Part shown: piece by piece, positions 1-6,632 of the stretch
How the letters are laid out: each line of letters begins with the position of its first letter
How positions within the stretch are numbered: the stretch's first letter is position 1
DNA from: Chloroflexota bacterium
GTDB taxonomy: Bacteria > Chloroflexota > Dehalococcoidia > SZUA-161
NCBI GenBank assembly: GCA_003229915.1
Contig: QIGA01000138.1
Span: 1-7,649, forward strand
DNA: 7,649 bases
Direction: 5' to 3'
The notes under the pieces: generated by a model
Database searches by the model: none
Seen by the model: only the letters and a program-made list of their open reading frames with translations
Told to the model about the DNA's origin: nothing
Program-made: the position numbers and the translations under genes

Positions 1-1
1 C

Positions 2-676
2 GCCGCGCGTATCGTCCCCAACAAACAGACTGAACTGGCGGGGCGTCTCACGGCCGTTCTGCAAAGCCTGCGCGAGGAAATGATGGGGAAGCAACTTTAC
101 CATGGCCAGGTATTCTCGGACGCGAGCCGGGCAGTGCTCGTTCTCGCTGGGCGACCGGAAAGGGCGTTCATAGACTACCAGAAGAGCCTCTTTGAGCTTT
201 TCGATGCACTGAAGATCGACTGGACGTACGCGGGGGATTGTGTCCGCCCATCTCGCAACGAAGATAAAGACCTCTATGCTCTGTATCCCGACTTGTATAC
301 CATGGCTGACTTTGTTCTGTATCCAACAGGATGGGAGGGATTTGGCAACCAGCTTCTGGAGGCGTTCGCCGCTGAATTGCCTGTGGCAGTGTTCGAGTAC
401 CCCGTTTTCCAGGAGGATATCGCGCCGAAGGGCGTTAGAGTGGTGTCTCTGGGAGATGAGCTGTCCTCACAAAGGGATAGGATGGGACTCGTTGATATTC
501 CAATCGAAATGTTGACACAAGCGGCCCGTGAGATAATGAGGATTCTTACGAACCCCGAGGAGTTTCGGAGCATCACCGATCACAATACCGTGGTGGGCAA
601 GAGGCACTTCAGTTTTGATGTGCTCCGGGCTCACTTGCGCGGCGCGATCCACTGGGCCAACTCCCTTAACCCCTAG
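2..676 (+). CDS. Glycosyltransferase, GT4-like GT-B fold, C-terminal part (5' end outside window)
   Basis: The reading frame is open from base 2 to the TAG at 674-676, so the start lies upstream. The 224 residues seen correspond to the second, nucleotide-sugar-binding Rossmann domain of a GT-B enzyme. It holds a beta-strand with VLVLAGRP (137-160), the segment YPTGWEGFGNQLLEAF (320-367) with the EX7E pair (Glu codons at 335 and 359), then PVAVFEYPVFQEDIAPKG. In retaining GT4 enzymes EX7E contacts the donor sugar and nucleotide. The EGFGN...PV...Y..DI.PKG pattern resembles glycosyltransferases of the sucrose-phosphate-synthase and mannosylglucosylglycerate-synthase type. That is family memory and the substrate is open. 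The C-terminus (RHFSFDVLRAHL) is the usual closing helix. No signal peptide or membrane segment is visible. It precedes the GT-GH130 fusion by 193 bp on the same strand, so a joint pathway is likely. An internal ATG at 80 is not the true start, because coding continues upstream. Confidence 0.85.
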   Translation, partial: AARIVPNKQTELAGRLTAVLQSLREEMMGKQLYHGQVFSDASRAVLVLAGRPERAFIDYQKSLFELFDALKIDWTYAGDCVRPSRNEDKDLYALYPDLYTMADFVLYPTGWEGFGNQLLEAFAAELPVAVFEYPVFQEDIAPKGVRVVSLGDELSSQRDRMGLVDIPIEMLTQAAREIMRILTNPEEFRSITDHNTVVGKRHFSFDVLRAHLRGAIHWANSLNP

Positions 677-747
677 CGTCTGACGTTTTCTGTATATGTT
701 TATCAATGAGGGTGCAAGTCTCTTTTCAGCGGTTGGTGGTGCTGTTT

Positions 748-761
748 GACTAGCGCTAGTC
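748..761. promoter_or_regulatory. 14-bp perfect palindrome GACTAGCGCTAGTC, possible operator
   Basis: GACTAGCGCTAGTC is identical to its reverse complement over all 14 bases and lies about 30 bp upstream of a candidate promoter for the fusion gene. It contains two CTAG tetranucleotides, which are scarce in many bacterial genomes. A dimeric repressor or activator site is the obvious reading, but no regulator is encoded in the window and no second copy was noticed. Confidence 0.35.
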
Positions 762-775
762 GCCCACAATGGCTA

Positions 776-803
776 TTGCGTAGGCAATGGCAAATGTGAT
801 AAT
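776..803 (+). promoter_or_regulatory. Candidate extended -10 promoter for the GT-GH130 gene
   Basis: GATAAT (798-803) is preceded by TG and one base (795-797), giving an extended -10 element. A weak -35 TTGCGT (776-781) lies 16 bp upstream. Transcription would begin near 810 and give a leader of about 60 nt before the ATG at 870. The -35 matches consensus at only three positions, so this is tentative. Read-through from the upstream glycosyltransferase gene is equally possible, since I see no clear terminator between 677 and 869. Confidence 0.3.
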
Positions 804-869
804 GTCTGCATAGGTTTAGGGTACTACCAGGATGTTCGCCACTGGGATAGAGGGGTAGGCTTCAAAGAG

Positions 870-3800
870 ATGAACAAAGTTAGCTTGGAAGCGGAAGAAT
901 CTTACGCGGAATCGCTACGTGAACCTCTTAATAAGGCAAACGAACTGGGGGAAGCTGACATAGTAGTAGGCATCCCTTTCTGGAATGAAGCCGATACGAT
1001 TGGACACGTTTGCGAAACTGTAGTGAAGGGTATTTCACAGTTCCATTCCGGCAAAAGATGCGTTGTTGTCTGCGCAGGTGCTATTGAGGGAGAGGACGCT
1101 CTGAAGCGTATTGGGGGGATGGGTCTGCCACGAGACATACATATGATTGCTTTCCTCATGAAAAGCAAACGTGTGAGTGGCAGAGTTTGGACTCTACGGG
1201 CAGTAATGGAGATCGCCGACAGGCTAGGCGCTGAGCTAGCCCTATTTGAACCTGACCTGAAGACCCGGGAATCGGCAGTGGGGAATGAAGGTTTGACTCC
1301 AGAGTGGGTGGACTCTTTGGTTCTTCCTGTTGAGAAGGAAGGCATGGATCTGGTCGTTCCTCAGTTCAACCGTCATTACCTTTGTGCGTCAGCCTCTACC
1401 CTTTTGGTCAGTCCTTTACTTGCGTCTATCTTCAACGTTGCGGTGAGCGATCTCCCCGGCGGTGTGCTTGGGATGTCAAGCAAGCTCGTCAGAGCCTATC
1501 TTGGTGATCCCAATATCTGGAGTAATGAGGACAGTGCGCTCAGCATAGACAGCCTGCTCATCACATCAGCTGTAGTCAATGAAGCAAAGATTTGCGAAGC
1601 TAATTTTGGGGTGAAAACCAACGACACCTGCCTGGAGGAAGAAGCCGATTGGAGGCAGCAGGCCAGAGCAATCTTTGAGCAGGTGGCAGCCGCCAGTAGC
1701 TGGTGGCTGCAAAAAGGAGACATGGTCTACCCGCTGGCCAAGTTCGGAGGGGGGAGGAAGGGCTCGCAGCCAGAGGAGCTGGCGCTTGACCCCGTTCCCC
1801 TGATGGAGCGCTACAGGCGGGGTTTCAACGAGTTTCAAGGACTGTATGGCGAAATCCTGTCCAGAGAGGCATTGGTCGAGCTAAGGAAGCTAGCAGGAAG
1901 TGACCCTGAGGCATTCAGGGTTTCTTCAGATCTCTGGGCGGAGATCGTTTATGAATTCCTGCTCACCTACTGTTTGGGTCAAGAATTTACCAAGGACAAT
2001 ATCCTGAACGCGTTCCTACCGATTTGCTATGGGAGAGCCGCCAGTCATGTTCAGGAGCTTGGCATGTTCAGAGATAAGATTAAGACTGCTATCCCAGAAG
2101 AGGCCGAGCGTATCACATCTCTTGTGGCAGCTAGGGCAATGGAGTCGCAAACCGGGGTGTTCATCAGGCAAAAGCCTGGGTTTGTGGCGAGGTGGATTGA
2201 GAAGGAGAGGGCGCTTAAACCAATTCTACCCGGGGTGACCTATCGCGAGTTCATACCCGGAGTTCCTTTGATAGTGCCTAAGGAACTTATCTCGCCTACT
2301 GGCGAGGTCGTGAGCACTGATAGCATCTACAGGGAGCTTTTGCAACGGTACCACGCGGAGTTCGAGGAATTCATCTATGGACGACTCAATATCGCTCGCG
2401 CGGCGACTTCCACGGAGGTTGCCCGACGCGTAGAAGAGTTAATGCTCCAGGTGGAGAAGGATATAGACGAGCTACTATTGCCGGGCGATATTTCCACTGT
2501 TGATGAAACGAGGGCGGTTGTCAATGCTGTGTTCGAGAAATTCCCCCATTCAGATACCTTCGCCCTGAAGCCTCAAGTAGCCTCGTGGATTTTGCAGCGC
2601 AACCCTCCGTCCAACCTGCTCATAAAGTTCGGTGCGGCCAGCTTGACGGAACTAGAACAGGCTTACGGCCCCAATGATATTCTGGCTCTGTCAAGTCTCT
2701 CTGAAGATCTTGAACATACGGTCAAGGTGTGGAACTGGATAGCGGGGAATGCACGGCCGGAGCATTTTACCTACTTGGCTCTCCAGCCGCTGGTGGTTAG
2801 CCGCGATGATTTTCCGGTGCTCACCGTTCTCAGGGAGCCATCGGCTCTGAGCAGGCTCACAGGAAGGATTATTGCCAGCAATCTGCGTAAAGGAGCAGGC
2901 GGAGAATTCCCCAAGCTGCGCTATTTTACCACGATGGCCAAGCATATTGTGGAGGCGGAGAGATTTGGGGATGTGTGGCAACAGTTTGCGCATGAGAGAA
3001 AGGAATTCGGCACCCGGGTTGTGAACTCGCTAAGGGGGCACAGGGGTGGGGAGCCTCTATCGGCGCACAACATGTTTGAAAACAAGCTTCAGAGGATGTT
3101 CATCGAGAGGCTGAAGAAAATGCGCAGCGATTTGGCGAGTAATGGGGATTCCCCTCTATTGCGTCTTGCCGGAAGCCTGGCCTACGTTGTGGATTCCTAC
3201 CATCTTGCCCAGTCTCTGCCTGACGGGAAATTCATCCCCTGCTCTACCTGGACCTGGGCCAGCTATAGGTTCAAAGGTGGTGCGGGCATCCCGACACCCT
3301 TCTCCTTGCACGTCGAGCGGGACTGGGCATCAAGGGAGTTTCTGGTGAGGCTGCTTGAAGCCACAGGCGTCAGCGAGGAGAGCATGGACAGAAAGATCAC
3401 AGAGCTAATGGGACAAGGGTCGGAATCGGCGAATTTGGCTTGGCTGATGCTTCCTGGCTGGGAAACCGTACAGGAGGTCATGCCAGAGCAGTTGCCTCGT
3501 CCGGCAGAGCCGGAGGCGGGAAAGCTGAGCAGGTTCATAGGGAACCCTATTCTCCGCGCGGTTCCAGAGCACAAATGGGAATCGAAATACGTGTTCAATC
3601 CAGGTGCGATAAGGCTGGAGGGCAAGATATACATCCTGTATCGCGCTTGTGGAGAGGATGAGGTTTCGCGGATCGGGCTCGCGATAAGCTCAGATGGCTT
3701 CAATATCGAGGAAAGGCTGGAGCGCCCGATATTTGAGCCAGATTACGAGTGGGAGAAAAGGGGTTGTGAGGATCCCAGGCTTATCCTCATAGAGGATCAG

Positions 3801-4490
3801 ATTTACATGCTATATACTGCCTACGACAGTGTAGTCGCACAGATAGCGTTAGCTTCAATTGGGGTGGAAGACTTTCTGAACCGTCGTTGGGATAAGTGGA
3901 GAAAGCAGGGGCTTGTTTTTCCAGGCTTCGGAAATAAAGACGCCACCTTGTTTCCGCAGGCATTCAATGGTCGTTACTTCATGTATCATAGGATTGAGCC
4001 CAGTATTTGGATCTCATCCGCTGATTGTCTGGACTTCCCCTGGCCCGGGGAAGACCACCGGATACTTTTGGGCCCGGGAGCAGGCATGGCTTGGGACGGC
4101 TTTAAGCTTGGCGGTGGGTCTCAACCTATCAAGACCAAATACGGGTGGCTCCTTATCTATCACGGCGTTGATAATTCCTGGGTTTACCGGCTGGGTGTGC
4201 TGCTGGTAGGACTGGATGACCCCGGATGGTTGCTCTACCGCTCTCCTAATCCTGTATTGGAACCCGAAGAAAACTACGAGCTGGGTGAGGAGGGGCGCTA
4301 CGTTCCTAACGTGGTATTCACATGCGGTGCTGTGCCTCGTGTTGATAAGGAGACGCTGGAGGATGATGACGAGATTCTGGTCTACTATGGCGCGGCAGAT
4401 ACAACAGCCTGTGTTGCCACCGCAAAGGTGTCGGACCTCATTCCGGAGGAAATCAGGCGAAGTAGAAACCACGGCAGCTACCAGGTGTGA
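870..4490 (+). CDS. Fusion protein: MGS/GpgS-like glycosyltransferase + helical region + GH130 mannoside phosphorylase domain (1206 aa)
   Basis: Residues about 28-440 resemble GT2/GT81-type enzymes such as glucosyl-3-phosphoglycerate and mannosylglycerate synthases: VVGIPFWNEADTIGHV (32-47), a DXD-like FEPDLKT (126-132), LTPEWVDSL (142-150), VVPQFNRHY (162-170), LPGGVLGMS (195-203) and a helical tail with FLPICYGRAASHV (382-394). Residues 441-880 are mostly helical and unassigned; GGAGIPTPFSLHVERDW (803-819) looks like a conserved core. Residues about 885-1206 are a complete GH130 five-bladed propeller domain: FNPGAIR (909-915), YILYRA (921-926), CEDPR (966-970, carrying the Asp taken as the family's general acid), NKDATLFPQ (1022-1030), MYHR (1038-1041), LLIYHGV (1094-1100), YVPNVVFTCGAV (1144-1155) and VYYGAADT (1171-1178). 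His and Arg typical of the phosphate-binding phosphorylases are kept, so phosphorolysis of a beta-mannoside is likelier than hydrolysis. Start: ATG 870 is the first ATG, GTG or TTG after the in-frame stop at 747; the SD is weak (AAAGAG just before it). No signal peptide or TM segment, so probably cytoplasmic. Confidence 0.9.
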   Translation: MNKVSLEAEESYAESLREPLNKANELGEADIVVGIPFWNEADTIGHVCETVVKGISQFHSGKRCVVVCAGAIEGEDALKRIGGMGLPRDIHMIAFLMKSKRVSGRVWTLRAVMEIADRLGAELALFEPDLKTRESAVGNEGLTPEWVDSLVLPVEKEGMDLVVPQFNRHYLCASASTLLVSPLLASIFNVAVSDLPGGVLGMSSKLVRAYLGDPNIWSNEDSALSIDSLLITSAVVNEAKICEANFGVKTNDTCLEEEADWRQQARAIFEQVAAASSWWLQKGDMVYPLAKFGGGRKGSQPEELALDPVPLMERYRRGFNEFQGLYGEILSREALVELRKLAGSDPEAFRVSSDLWAEIVYEFLLTYCLGQEFTKDNILNAFLPICYGRAASHVQELGMFRDKIKTAIPEEAERITSLVAARAMESQTGVFIRQKPGFVARWIEKERALKPILPGVTYREFIPGVPLIVPKELISPTGEVVSTDSIYRELLQRYHAEFEEFIYGRLNIARAATSTEVARRVEELMLQVEKDIDELLLPGDISTVDETRAVVNAVFEKFPHSDTFALKPQVASWILQRNPPSNLLIKFGAASLTELEQAYGPNDILALSSLSEDLEHTVKVWNWIAGNARPEHFTYLALQPLVVSRDDFPVLTVLREPSALSRLTGRIIASNLRKGAGGEFPKLRYFTTMAKHIVEAERFGDVWQQFAHERKEFGTRVVNSLRGHRGGEPLSAHNMFENKLQRMFIERLKKMRSDLASNGDSPLLRLAGSLAYVVDSYHLAQSLPDGKFIPCSTWTWASYRFKGGAGIPTPFSLHVERDWASREFLVRLLEATGVSEESMDRKITELMGQGSESANLAWLMLPGWETVQEVMPEQLPRPAEPEAGKLSRFIGNPILRAVPEHKWESKYVFNPGAIRLEGKIYILYRACGEDEVSRIGLAISSDGFNIEERLERPIFEPDYEWEKRGCEDPRLILIEDQIYMLYTAYDSVVAQIALASIGVEDFLNRRWDKWRKQGLVFPGFGNKDATLFPQAFNGRYFMYHRIEPSIWISSADCLDFPWPGEDHRILLGPGAGMAWDGFKLGGGSQPIKTKYGWLLIYHGVDNSWVYRLGVLLVGLDDPGWLLYRSPNPVLEPEENYELGEEGRYVPNVVFTCGAVPRVDKETLEDDDEILVYYGAADTTACVATAKVSDLIPEEIRRSRNHGSYQV

Positions 4491-4523
4491 TGAAGTGCCT
4501 CTCAGGAAGATCAAGGGTTGCTT

Positions 4524-4558
4524 GTATTCGAAGATGTAAGGCGCCTTGCCTCAAATAC
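4524..4558 (+). other. Imperfect stem-loop downstream of the fusion gene, weak terminator candidate
   Basis: GTATT (4524-4528) can pair with AATAC (4554-4558). Inside it AGGC (4539-4542) pairs with GCCT (4548-4551), around the 10-bp palindrome AAGGCGCCTT (4538-4547). No T-run follows, so intrinsic termination is not well supported. It begins 34 bp after the stop codon at 4490. Confidence 0.2.
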
Positions 4559-4635
4559 GTTAAGTGGAGTCTCTAACTGCAGGTCGCTCTCACCAGGGAA
4601 ATGTCATAACTTCTTAACTTTTGCCCTCTGTTTTA

Positions 4636-4665
4636 GTGGCATTTTTATGCCCAACTGCTTATAAT
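4636..4665 (+). promoter_or_regulatory. Sigma70-type promoter upstream of the candidate structured RNA
   Basis: A perfect -10 box TATAAT lies at 4660-4665. A 4/6 match to the -35 box, GTGGCA, lies at 4636-4641 with an 18-bp spacer. The expected start at about 4671-4673 coincides with the first base of the closing stem of the candidate RNA. The nearest downstream gene begins at 4995, which would give a leader of about 325 nt. Confidence 0.55.
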
Positions 4666-4670
4666 GATTA

Positions 4671-4858
4671 CTGGTGATCGTTTCGCGAGAGGCGATTGTG
4701 GAAGAGATGTGGGGCCCCGGAATGGCTGCAGTGTATTCACCTCCTGGTTAGGACCCTAAACGTCGTCTAAGCGACTTTTAAGCCCGGTCTAATCAGCCCT
4801 ACGCAAAGTAGACACTACACGGTAATCGGGGCAGACCCTAAAGCTTTGTCTTCACCAG
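4671..4858 (+). ncRNA. Candidate structured RNA, class unknown: leader element or standalone ncRNA
   Basis: CTGGTGA (4671-4677) is perfectly complementary to TCACCAG (4852-4858), closing a domain of about 188 nt whose 5' end sits at the predicted +1 of the TATAAT promoter. Hand folding finds these elements inside: an 8-bp hairpin with a GNRA loop (ATCGTTTC GCGA GAGGCGAT, 4677-4696; A4677 is shared with the closing stem); a helix GCCCCG/CGGGGC (4714-4719 with 4827-4832); GTGTA/TACAC (4731-4735 with 4816-4820); small hairpins TTAG/CTAA (4748-4759) and GTCGT/GCGAC (4762-4775); GTCTA/TAGAC (4787-4791 with 4809-4813); and AGAC/GTCT (4833-4836 with 4848-4851). All these helices are mutually nested. 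I do not recognise 6S, tmRNA, SRP, RNase P, T-box or common riboswitch consensus motifs. No T-run terminator follows 4858. The folding is by eye only, without covariation. Confidence 0.4.
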
Positions 4859-4994
4859 CAGAGAAATGGGAAATTCACGACCACAATCTAAGCTGGCGAG
4901 AGTTCCTTGGCGATTGTCCTGATTGGCACAGGTGCTGTTATCTAGCAAAAACAAGAGGTGCTCGAGATAATTTTGCACCAAGGGGAAGAATTGG

Positions 4995-6290
4995 ATGGCG
5001 TTCATTACCTTCATTACGACATACAGACCCATAATCTGCGGGATCGCAGACTATGCCGAATTCATTACCAGAGAAAGCCCGCCCGGTAACTGGGAGGTGC
5101 TGTCTTTCGATCTGGAAAGCTGTGGAATGCCTCTGAGAAGCGACGGCGCTGTACCGGATGATCCTGTTTGGCATGGCATACCCAGCCGTGACGCTTTCTC
5201 AGCCTCCTCGGTCTTGGCGGGACTTAGCCCCCATGAAAACCAGGTTCTCTGGTTCCAACACGAGTTCGGTATCTGGAGAGACAACTCCAGATTCGTTGGC
5301 ATGCTCAAGGGTCTGGACAGGCCAAAAGTGGTAACCCTTCACTCTCTGCACTTTCAAAGCCCCGAGACTCCCTATGGGCTGCGCAGAGACGAGTACTCTT
5401 TCCTGCGCTCGCTGCTGCCTGACACAGATGCGATCACGGTGTTCAGCGACGGAGTGTATAATGCGGTGACCAGTGCCTTCCCCGTGCATGCTGACAAGGT
5501 GCATGTGCTGAGGCATGGGGTTCATCTCTATCCTGAATTTGCCAGGATGGACAAAGTGGAGGCCAAGGCAAGGCTTCACGCCTACCTGGTGAGTGAATCC
5601 GATCTGGATCAGGAAAGCAAGGATAATCTGAGGCAGCAACGTGTATTCCTCGACCCGGGCACGGTGATAATAGGTGGTGTCGGGTTCATCACCCCCACGA
5701 AAGGTATCGAGCGCCTATACCACGCGTGTCACGTTCTACAGCAAATGCTACCAGAAAAGAACGTCGTAGCGCTTTATGTTGGCCGCTTGCGCGAGCCCGA
5801 CAGTCAGCCTGAGAGCAAGTGTGCTGTGGAGCTGAGGTCAAAGTACGGCGCGGGGAGTTTCCTCCTCGAGACCTATCTGCCGAGAGACATGCTCGCCCTT
5901 GCCTTGAGGGCTCTCGATGTCTATTTCTACTGGCCAACCGATTGCACTCAAAGCGGGATTGTAGCACACGCGCTGGGAGCTGGGGCTACGATTGCCTGCC
6001 GGGACATGGAAGGAGTCGGCGAAACCGTGAGAATGGCCGGGGGGTTGACCAGCACTGATTTTGGACAACTCATTGACGGGATCAAGGAGCTCATAGTTAA
6101 TCCCATGCTCAGGGACGAATTGTCAGAGCGCGCAGTGGGATATGCTGAGCTATTCTCGTGGAGGAATCAGGCTGCAAGGCACTTTGAGATCGCAGAACGG
6201 CTCTCCCGTTCCAGGATTCAATTGCTGCTGCCGGCCGGGCCTCTTGCCGTTGGTACTGGCGTGGGGAGGGAACAATCTCTTGCTCTCTAG
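4995..6290 (+). CDS. Glycosyltransferase, GT4-like GT-B fold (431 aa)
   Basis: The protein is of usual GT4 length and has both Rossmann halves. The N-terminal acceptor domain starts with FITTYRPIICGIADYA (5-21), the TYPP.xCGIA-type glycine loop common in this branch, followed by WFQHEFGIW (86-94) and TLHSLHF (114-120). The C-terminal donor domain starts near VIIGGVGFITPTKGIERL (224-241), includes ALYVGRL (259-265) and ends in DVYFYWPTDCTQSGIVAHALGAGATIAC (308-335). Both glutamates of the usual EX7E motif are absent there (Cys317 and His325 by my alignment), replaced by the TQSG...GAG variant seen in a subset of GT4 enzymes. The start is well fixed: AGGGGA at 4981-4986 lies 8 nt before the ATG. 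Relatives of this variant often sit beside GH130 genes, which fits a joint role with the fusion protein upstream. Residues 405-431 form a nonconserved-looking tail. No export signal is visible. Donor and acceptor are unknown. Confidence 0.88.
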   Translation: MAFITFITTYRPIICGIADYAEFITRESPPGNWEVLSFDLESCGMPLRSDGAVPDDPVWHGIPSRDAFSASSVLAGLSPHENQVLWFQHEFGIWRDNSRFVGMLKGLDRPKVVTLHSLHFQSPETPYGLRRDEYSFLRSLLPDTDAITVFSDGVYNAVTSAFPVHADKVHVLRHGVHLYPEFARMDKVEAKARLHAYLVSESDLDQESKDNLRQQRVFLDPGTVIIGGVGFITPTKGIERLYHACHVLQQMLPEKNVVALYVGRLREPDSQPESKCAVELRSKYGAGSFLLETYLPRDMLALALRALDVYFYWPTDCTQSGIVAHALGAGATIACRDMEGVGETVRMAGGLTSTDFGQLIDGIKELIVNPMLRDELSERAVGYAELFSWRNQAARHFEIAERLSRSRIQLLLPAGPLAVGTGVGREQSLAL

Positions 6291-6353
6291 GATGTGGTCT
6301 CTGGCTCTAGAGCGGTGAGGTGGGTCTGTTTCCTCTGCAGTTGTACAGATCAA

Positions 6354-6391
6354 AGCGAAGCCTCCATTGTCTTGGAGGCTTCGTTGTTATT
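6354..6391. terminator. Strong intrinsic terminator, probably bidirectional, between convergent genes
   Basis: A 13-bp stem AGCGAAGCCTCCA/TGGAGGCTTCGTT (6354-6366 with 6373-6385, including one G-T pair) closes a 6-nt loop and is followed by TTGTTATT on the plus strand. Read on the minus strand, the same stem is followed by CTTTGATCT. It begins 64 bp after the stop of the glycosyltransferase gene and lies 46 bp beyond the stop of the minus-strand small gene at 6431, so it can serve both. Confidence 0.75.
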
Positions 6392-6430
6392 AAGGGAATG
6401 CCACACAGTGGTGGAATAGGAAAGCGGTGT

Positions 6431-6565
6431 TTAGCTCTTGGGTTTTGATCTCACTGCAGCGCTGCCGCGGTTGAGCAAGCGCTCTATGGTTAGATAGAAG
6501 GCGCGTTCGAAAACGCCATTGACCAGCAGCCAGATGTAGGCCATGCGACTTATCGTCTCTGCCAT
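6431..6565 (-). CDS. Small protein of 44 aa, unknown function
   Basis: ATG (6565-6563) is preceded at 7 nt by AAGGA (6577-6573), a well-placed Shine-Dalgarno. The frame runs 44 codons to TAA at 6433-6431. The product starts MAETISRMAYIWLLVNGVFE and ends in a basic tail (RSKPKS). Residues 8-30 form one hydrophobic or amphipathic helix (MAYIWLLVNGVF, then RAFYLTIERLL) with charged faces, so a small membrane-associated or protein-binding helix is possible. It is too short for a confident TM call. It lies 67 bp downstream of the 57-residue gene on the same strand and ends 46 bp before a shared terminator. Third positions look like the neighbouring genes (GCC, CTG, CGC, GGC). I do not recognise the family. 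The good SD and the terminator are the main support. Confidence 0.5.
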   Translation of the reverse strand: MAETISRMAYIWLLVNGVFERAFYLTIERLLNRGSAAVRSKPKS

Positions 6566-6632
6566 TTTGGTTTCCTTCGGTATTTGTCGGAGAGGCTGAC
6601 TCTGGGATATTGGAGCAAGAATCAGAGCGCCC

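Noticed and set aside
677..747. Terminator after the first glycosyltransferase gene
   Set aside because: Only a 3-bp CGT/ACG stem precedes the TTTT near 685-690, too weak to call.
3263..4514. Long minus-strand open frames (146 and 166 codons) opposite the GH130 domain
   Set aside because: They are shadows of a strongly supported gene with clear GH130 motifs; their translations show no domain features.
4664..4759. 31-codon frame starting MITGDRFARGD just after the TATAAT box
   Set aside because: The ATG overlaps the -10 box, upstream of the predicted transcript start, and there is no ribosome site; the RNA structure explains the region better.
4671..4858. Reading CTGGTGA...TCACCAG as terminal inverted repeats of a MITE
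   Set aside because: Only 7 bp match, no target-site duplication is seen at the flanks, and alignment of the 5' strand with a promoter start fits RNA better. It is not fully excluded.
4846..5034. Plus-strand 62-codon frame overlapping the start of the 4995 gene
   Set aside because: It has no Shine-Dalgarno, overlaps the well-supported glycosyltransferase start, and has no recognisable protein features.
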